From: Ochotona curzoniae
Taxonomy: Eukaryota; Chordata; Mammalia; Lagomorpha; Ochotonidae
Direction: 5' to 3'
Length of the DNA: 64,000 nucleotides
Assembly (NCBI RefSeq): GCF_017591425.1
Contig: NW_024466512.1
Coordinates: forward strand, 18,541,001-18,605,000
Part shown: positions 60,001 through 64,000 of the stretch, piece by piece
Numbering within the stretch: position 1 is the stretch's first letter
Layout: each line of letters opens with the position of its first letter
Notes under the pieces: generated by a model
What the model was told of the DNA's origin: nothing
Databases searched by the model: none
What the model saw: only the letters and a program-made list of their open reading frames with translations
Made by a program: the position numbers and the translations under genes

Positions 60001-60660
60001 AGGAATCAGGTCTGAGGTCACCTCTGGCAAGGTTCTTTTTGGGACTCTCCTGACTGGACCACTGGACTGAGAATTCCAACCATAGGGAAAGCCACAGGAT
60101 CTGTGGTCTGACCAAACCATAGCTGGGTCTTTGGTTGCTGAAGCCTGAGCAATGGAGGGCATGCCCAGATATTCATGGTGGACATGGCAACCAGTTCATT
60201 CAGGCCTGCAAAAGACATTTTGGACAATGGAGGGCAGAGCAAATTATACAGTTCTCTCGCTCAACTTTGACAGTGAGTATCTGGGTGAATTGAGACTAAG
60301 GTGGACTATGTCAACCAATGAACCTTGAAAGGATTTCCTCAAACTTGGAGCAATGAAATCCACAGCATTTCAGGACTATTGAAACCATTTTCACAGTGCC
60401 CTCAGAGCATGCTTCCCATCAAGGACTCTAGGATGACAATGGATCCTCATCCCCCACTCCTGGGTACTGATGCAGTTGGGCTGCTGGGAGCAGTCCTCTC
60501 CTTTTTTCCCTAGATAGAGTAAGAGAAAAGGATATTGGAGGCAGTTGTCTCATCCACTTTCCCTCATTCCTTGACACTCCCCACTCTAACTGGTGCTCCC
60601 CATGGTTATGCATTCCTCGCAATTCTGTATCATCAAAAATAAAATGAACTAAAAAAAATA
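60001..60660 (+). mobile_element. unique 3' domain with polyadenylation signal and A-tail
   Basis: Immediately downstream of the array, about 600 non-repetitive bases end in AATAAA at 60638-60643, seven bases of spacer, and an A-run to 60660. An AATAAA plus terminal A-run at the edge of a repeat block is the signature of an RNA-derived, L1-mobilised insertion. With the VNTR in front, the layout recalls SVA-type composites, but no homology to SVA is claimed. It could instead be part of a lagomorph LINE or LTR element I do not recognise. Confidence 0.5.
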
Positions 60661-61500
60661 ACGCGGTCTTACAGTCTTACTAGTATTAGGAATCAGAATT
60701 GGGAAATGGGGTGACTGACTGCTCATCACAGCTAAGCAATAGCCAAGGAACTATTGTTGAAGATATCAGGACTATAGCACAGCAAGCTTGACTAGAGGGA
60801 TCAGGAGAATTTGATAGGGAGTATTTTCAGTTTTGAAATTATTACTAAATGTTATCACAGCTTGGTGTTTGGATAAAATAGAATTATTTTTTGAATGCAC
60901 AACAGAAGGAAAGATTCTGCCAAAGTTTCTGGCTTGGGGAAATGTATGCACATATCTGATGTTAGAAAATAGAAAGGAGTTCCCTGTCTGCCCAATGCAG
61001 ATGTGGGATTTCAAAACCAAGGTGCTCAAGAGCAGCATTACCATCAGCAGGTGGCTTGCACAATGCATCTGAAATGCAAATGTGCACCCCAGCCTTACAG
61101 AACAGAACAAGGCAAAGGAAGGAGGGTGTCAGAGATGAGGAGCCAGGCAGCCCTAGGGCTGCCACCTGTCCCTCCTCCCAGGCCTGACTGCCCATCCCAC
61201 GCTGGGTTCAGCACCTCAGGCTGTCTTCCCACCCACCCAGTGCCATGTCTCTCTGCCTGTCTCACCTTTAGCCAGACTGTGCAGAGGAGGCTAACGGCTA
61301 CCTGTATCAATTCTTCCCAAAGGCAGGCTCCAGGAATGCCAGGGACGCCAGGGATGCCAGCCCCAGAGCCTGACCTTGCTTTCTCAGCTGGGGTGTTTTC
61401 CCAGTCCTGGCTGAGAACAGCACACCTCATCTCAGAAATTGTTGACCTTTTCTCGGTGTCTCCTTGCAGGTTGCCTCTGTCCTTTCTAAAAGCTTCATAT
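60661..61500. other. single-copy stretch, GC-richer patch
   Basis: 61090-61440 is GC-rich but CpG-poor, so not a CpG island. Overlapping frames of 166 codons (plus, 61003-61503) and 140 codons (minus, 61095-61517) are open together and match nothing I know. Confidence 0.4.
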
Positions 61501-61800
61501 TGATGTTTGGCCCTCATAGAGAAACGTAAACAAGAGGTAGATAAAGGTTAACAATACCCAATCAATGCTGCCGAGAGATGCTGCCCAGAGAGGTAGGTAT
61601 TGAAAGGCCAAATGTAACCAGAGCTCTATTGACAGTCTAATTGCATTTATTTCTCCCCTTATAAATTGAGAGCAAGACTGCCTGATAGTCTTTCATTTAA
61701 GATGAGCTTTAATTTTTTTTTCACAGATGAGGAGAAAACCTTAATGTAAATAGAGCATCACTCTTTAGTTTTTTTTTTTAAACAAACTTTCCCTGACACC
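61501..61800. promoter_or_regulatory. candidate conserved non-coding element
   Basis: Repeat-free, with AACGTAAACAAGAGG (forkhead-like TAAACA), CAGTCTAATTGCATTTAT (homeodomain/octamer-like) and TAAGATGAGCTTTAATT. The role is inferred; conservation is untested. Confidence 0.25.
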
Positions 61801-63484
61801 AACATTCACAGCTTGCCTGTTTTTGCTGGTGCTCTGCATTAACTCTTACAGTTCCAGAAATGTGCCTCCTCCTGCCTGAGTCCTCCCATCATTCTGCTAG
61901 ACATGATCCACCTAAGGAAGTCCGAAGCCCCCACTGTGTTTCCCATGAAGCATTTCTTGAGACCGTGGTCTATGGGAGCCTACAAGTGGCACCCCATCCC
62001 CTGGTCACAGTCATCTGTCTTGGCATAGCCTCCTTGGCATGTATGTCTCTCAGAAGCAGATTCTCACTGGAGCATGCAGTGGGTGTGAAGATGTCATTCA
62101 ACAGTTGACAAAGAAAACACAGGATCCAAGAGATGACAAGCAATGTCTATAGTCACGCTAAGCATCACAAAATTCAAAGACCTCAATTCTACTGTGGAAC
62201 TGAATGGGCAACTTTCCCCGCCTTCATTTAAATTCTTATATGAACAGTATGCAATGGACTAATCTAGATCCCATAAATTTCCTACATTAAAAAAAAAGGA
62301 AAAGAGGGAAACCACACCACGGCAATAAATAAACTACTCATTGTCAGAATTCTATAGATGAGGCAAAATATTTTTTAAATTAATGTGGTATAATCTTATC
62401 AAAATTGAAATATTTTGCCCAATCTTTATTTCTCCTTCCCTATTATCTAGATAATAGCATTCTAAAAGAAAAATACCCCAATTTCTTCTAAGAAATTGGT
62501 ACACAATGAGTGACCATAGGAGTGTTTTCTAAGTTCTTTATCATATCTTTGTATGATTTGAATTTCCAAAGTTTGACCTACCAATTTCAAGTTATAAAAG
62601 TATATACATAGCAAAGCATGCCTGGGCTAAACAACCTAAGTTCTTGCCTATCTCTGTAGGACCTATAAATATATTTTAATATATAAACATTTATAAATGC
62701 TGCATTATATATATAGGCGTAATGTTTGCCTAGAACAATGCACAGGTACATATGCAAACATAAGCCTGCACAGCAGGAACTGAAAGGCTCTGTCCTTCCA
62801 TGTGGATTAGGAAACGAGTCTTTGCTCTTTTTCTATCCCGGAGAGAAGGCAGAAGATGCCCTCAGCTTCGTCTCCAATCTATTTCTCATGTTCACCTCTA
62901 CTCATACGCTTGTAGGAGATGAAACAAAAAACACACTATTACATCAAGAAAACTGCATCAACTGTTGATTACACACCTAATCACCCTTTTGCAGAAGGGA
63001 GATGGTCTTTTGTGATATTTTAGCACGTTCGAAGGCAGCACTACGCAGCACCAGATAAGATGTTTGGTTTATAAGAAGTCATACAGAATCTCAACTGACA
63101 CCAATGGGTTGATTCAAGCTGTAGAAACCTTTTTAAGAGTATGAGATCAGACACGCAGGAGACCAGGAGTGCCCAGTCTCAGAAAAGTTATCTTTCATTT
63201 GTTCACTCAATTTAACTTCTTAGAATATTATACCTCAGAAAACATCCTAAGTGTTAGAAATCTAGATGTACCAGTGTCTTCTGGGATGAAGTTCCCAGAG
63301 TAGCTACTGAAGCAATCATGTCAATAATTAACTCAACTACACCATGACAAGAGCAATCACAGCAAAAATATGGGGTGAGTTGAGATCATTTTGATCCGGG
63401 GCAAGTAACCATGATGGTTTTTGGATTCCCAGAAAATATCCAAAAGAAACTATTGATGCGTAAATAGGAATTTGGAAAGCAGGC

Positions 63485-63486
<2 letters not shown>
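61801..63486. other. single-copy stretch, no recognised element
   Basis: No repeat, exon or RNA gene recognised. Short AT-rich patches lie near 62640-62715. Confidence 0.45.

Positions 63487-63522
<36 letters not shown>
63487..63522. repeat. (GT)18 microsatellite
   Basis: Uninterrupted 36-base GT run. Confidence 0.98.
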
Positions 63523-63523
<1 letters not shown>

Positions 63524-63659
63524 TTTCTTCATATTCCCATGGATACTTTAGAAGAGAATGGTGGAGGAAAAGGTAATTTCTGTTAAAGGGAAAAAATACC
63601 TACAAAAACCTATAGACATCTGTAAAGAGGTAAGATTACACTTCTCATAGTAGGGATGA

Positions 63660-63860
63660 CAAATTGCAAATGCATTAAAGACATTTGAAGTCATTTTCCA
63701 TAACTCTGCCTGCGTGGAAGCTTTGTTTGATGGACTGCCATACAACTGGAAACCATTATGCTTAGTGAAATAAGCCAATCTCTAAAAAAACAGATATCAT
63801 GCTTTCCCTGATTTATGATAGACTACAGTAAATGCATTCTATGTTATCAAACTTGGCTTT
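63660..63860 (+). mobile_element. LINE-1 3' fragment, sense
   Basis: aaccattatgcttagtgaaa, taagccaatctctaaaaaaa and cagatatcatgctttccctg then atttatgatagactacagta match the L1 3' block 'catgcttagtgaaataagccaatccc..acagataccatatgttctccc'. A short remnant. Confidence 0.75.
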
Positions 63861-64000
63861 TGAGTTTTATTGTTTATACCCTTTCTCTACACTTTTGGAG
63901 AACAGTGATTTTTTTTTTTACTTGCAGTTGTCAAATTCTTAACCTAACCACAGAGGGTTAAGCCTGTGATTGTAAAGTGGACTGAGAGTATGTTGTGAAA

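Noticed and set aside
61090..61440. Possible CpG island or promoter
   Set aside because: GC-rich but almost no CpG dinucleotides.
61003..61503. 166-codon plus frame overlapping a 140-codon minus frame
   Set aside because: Both strands being open together reflects stop-poor GC-rich sequence. Neither product resembles a known protein.
1..64000. Search for bacterial-type systems, CRISPR arrays, tRNA/rRNA genes and operons
   Set aside because: No regularly spaced direct repeats with spacers, no Shine-Dalgarno-linked long frames and no RNA gene sequence. The DNA is mammalian.

Overview
This window looks like nuclear DNA from a lagomorph, most likely a pika (Ochotona). The main evidence is at least 21 tRNA-derived C-type SINEs (CSINE/OcC family), a family restricted to rabbits, hares and pikas. 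The freshest copies (19665-19987 and 46930-47255) match the pika-type variant as I remember it. Older rabbit-like variants, LINE-1 fragments, and ancient L2 and MIR repeats fit a placental mammal. I could not run a database search, so family names rest on recognising consensus sequence.

I found no protein-coding gene, exon, tRNA, rRNA or CRISPR array that I can support. All open frames are short, and the ones with recognisable peptides are decayed L1 or L2 reverse transcriptase, SINE bodies or tandem repeat. The window is therefore intergenic or deep intronic sequence.

Layout: 1-1850 is a broken L1 ORF2 remnant. 1850-9290 is mostly single-copy with one SINE. 9290-12845 holds two antisense L1 3' ends, one split by a SINE. 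12850-19650 is mostly single-copy with an L2 fragment split by a SINE and a mariner-like miniature element. 19650-25950 is SINE-rich. 26300-35100 is single-copy with microsatellites and one MIR. 35100-39700 is a dense SINE/L1 block. 39900-49000 mixes old MIR/L2, SINEs (one nested in another) and unique segments that look like conserved non-coding DNA because of paired homeodomain-type motifs. 49000-56540 is mostly single-copy, with a 69-base alternating pyrimidine-purine tract. 56880-60660 is the most unusual object: a degenerate array of roughly 60-base units ending in a unique tail with AATAAA and an A-tract, like a non-autonomous VNTR retroelement, interrupted by a SINE. 60660-64000 is single-copy, ending in a GT microsatellite and an L1 fragment.

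No genes work together here. The history is layered: ancient L2/MIR, then old L1, then older C-SINEs, then pika-type SINEs, with several insertions dated relative to each other by nesting and target-site duplications.
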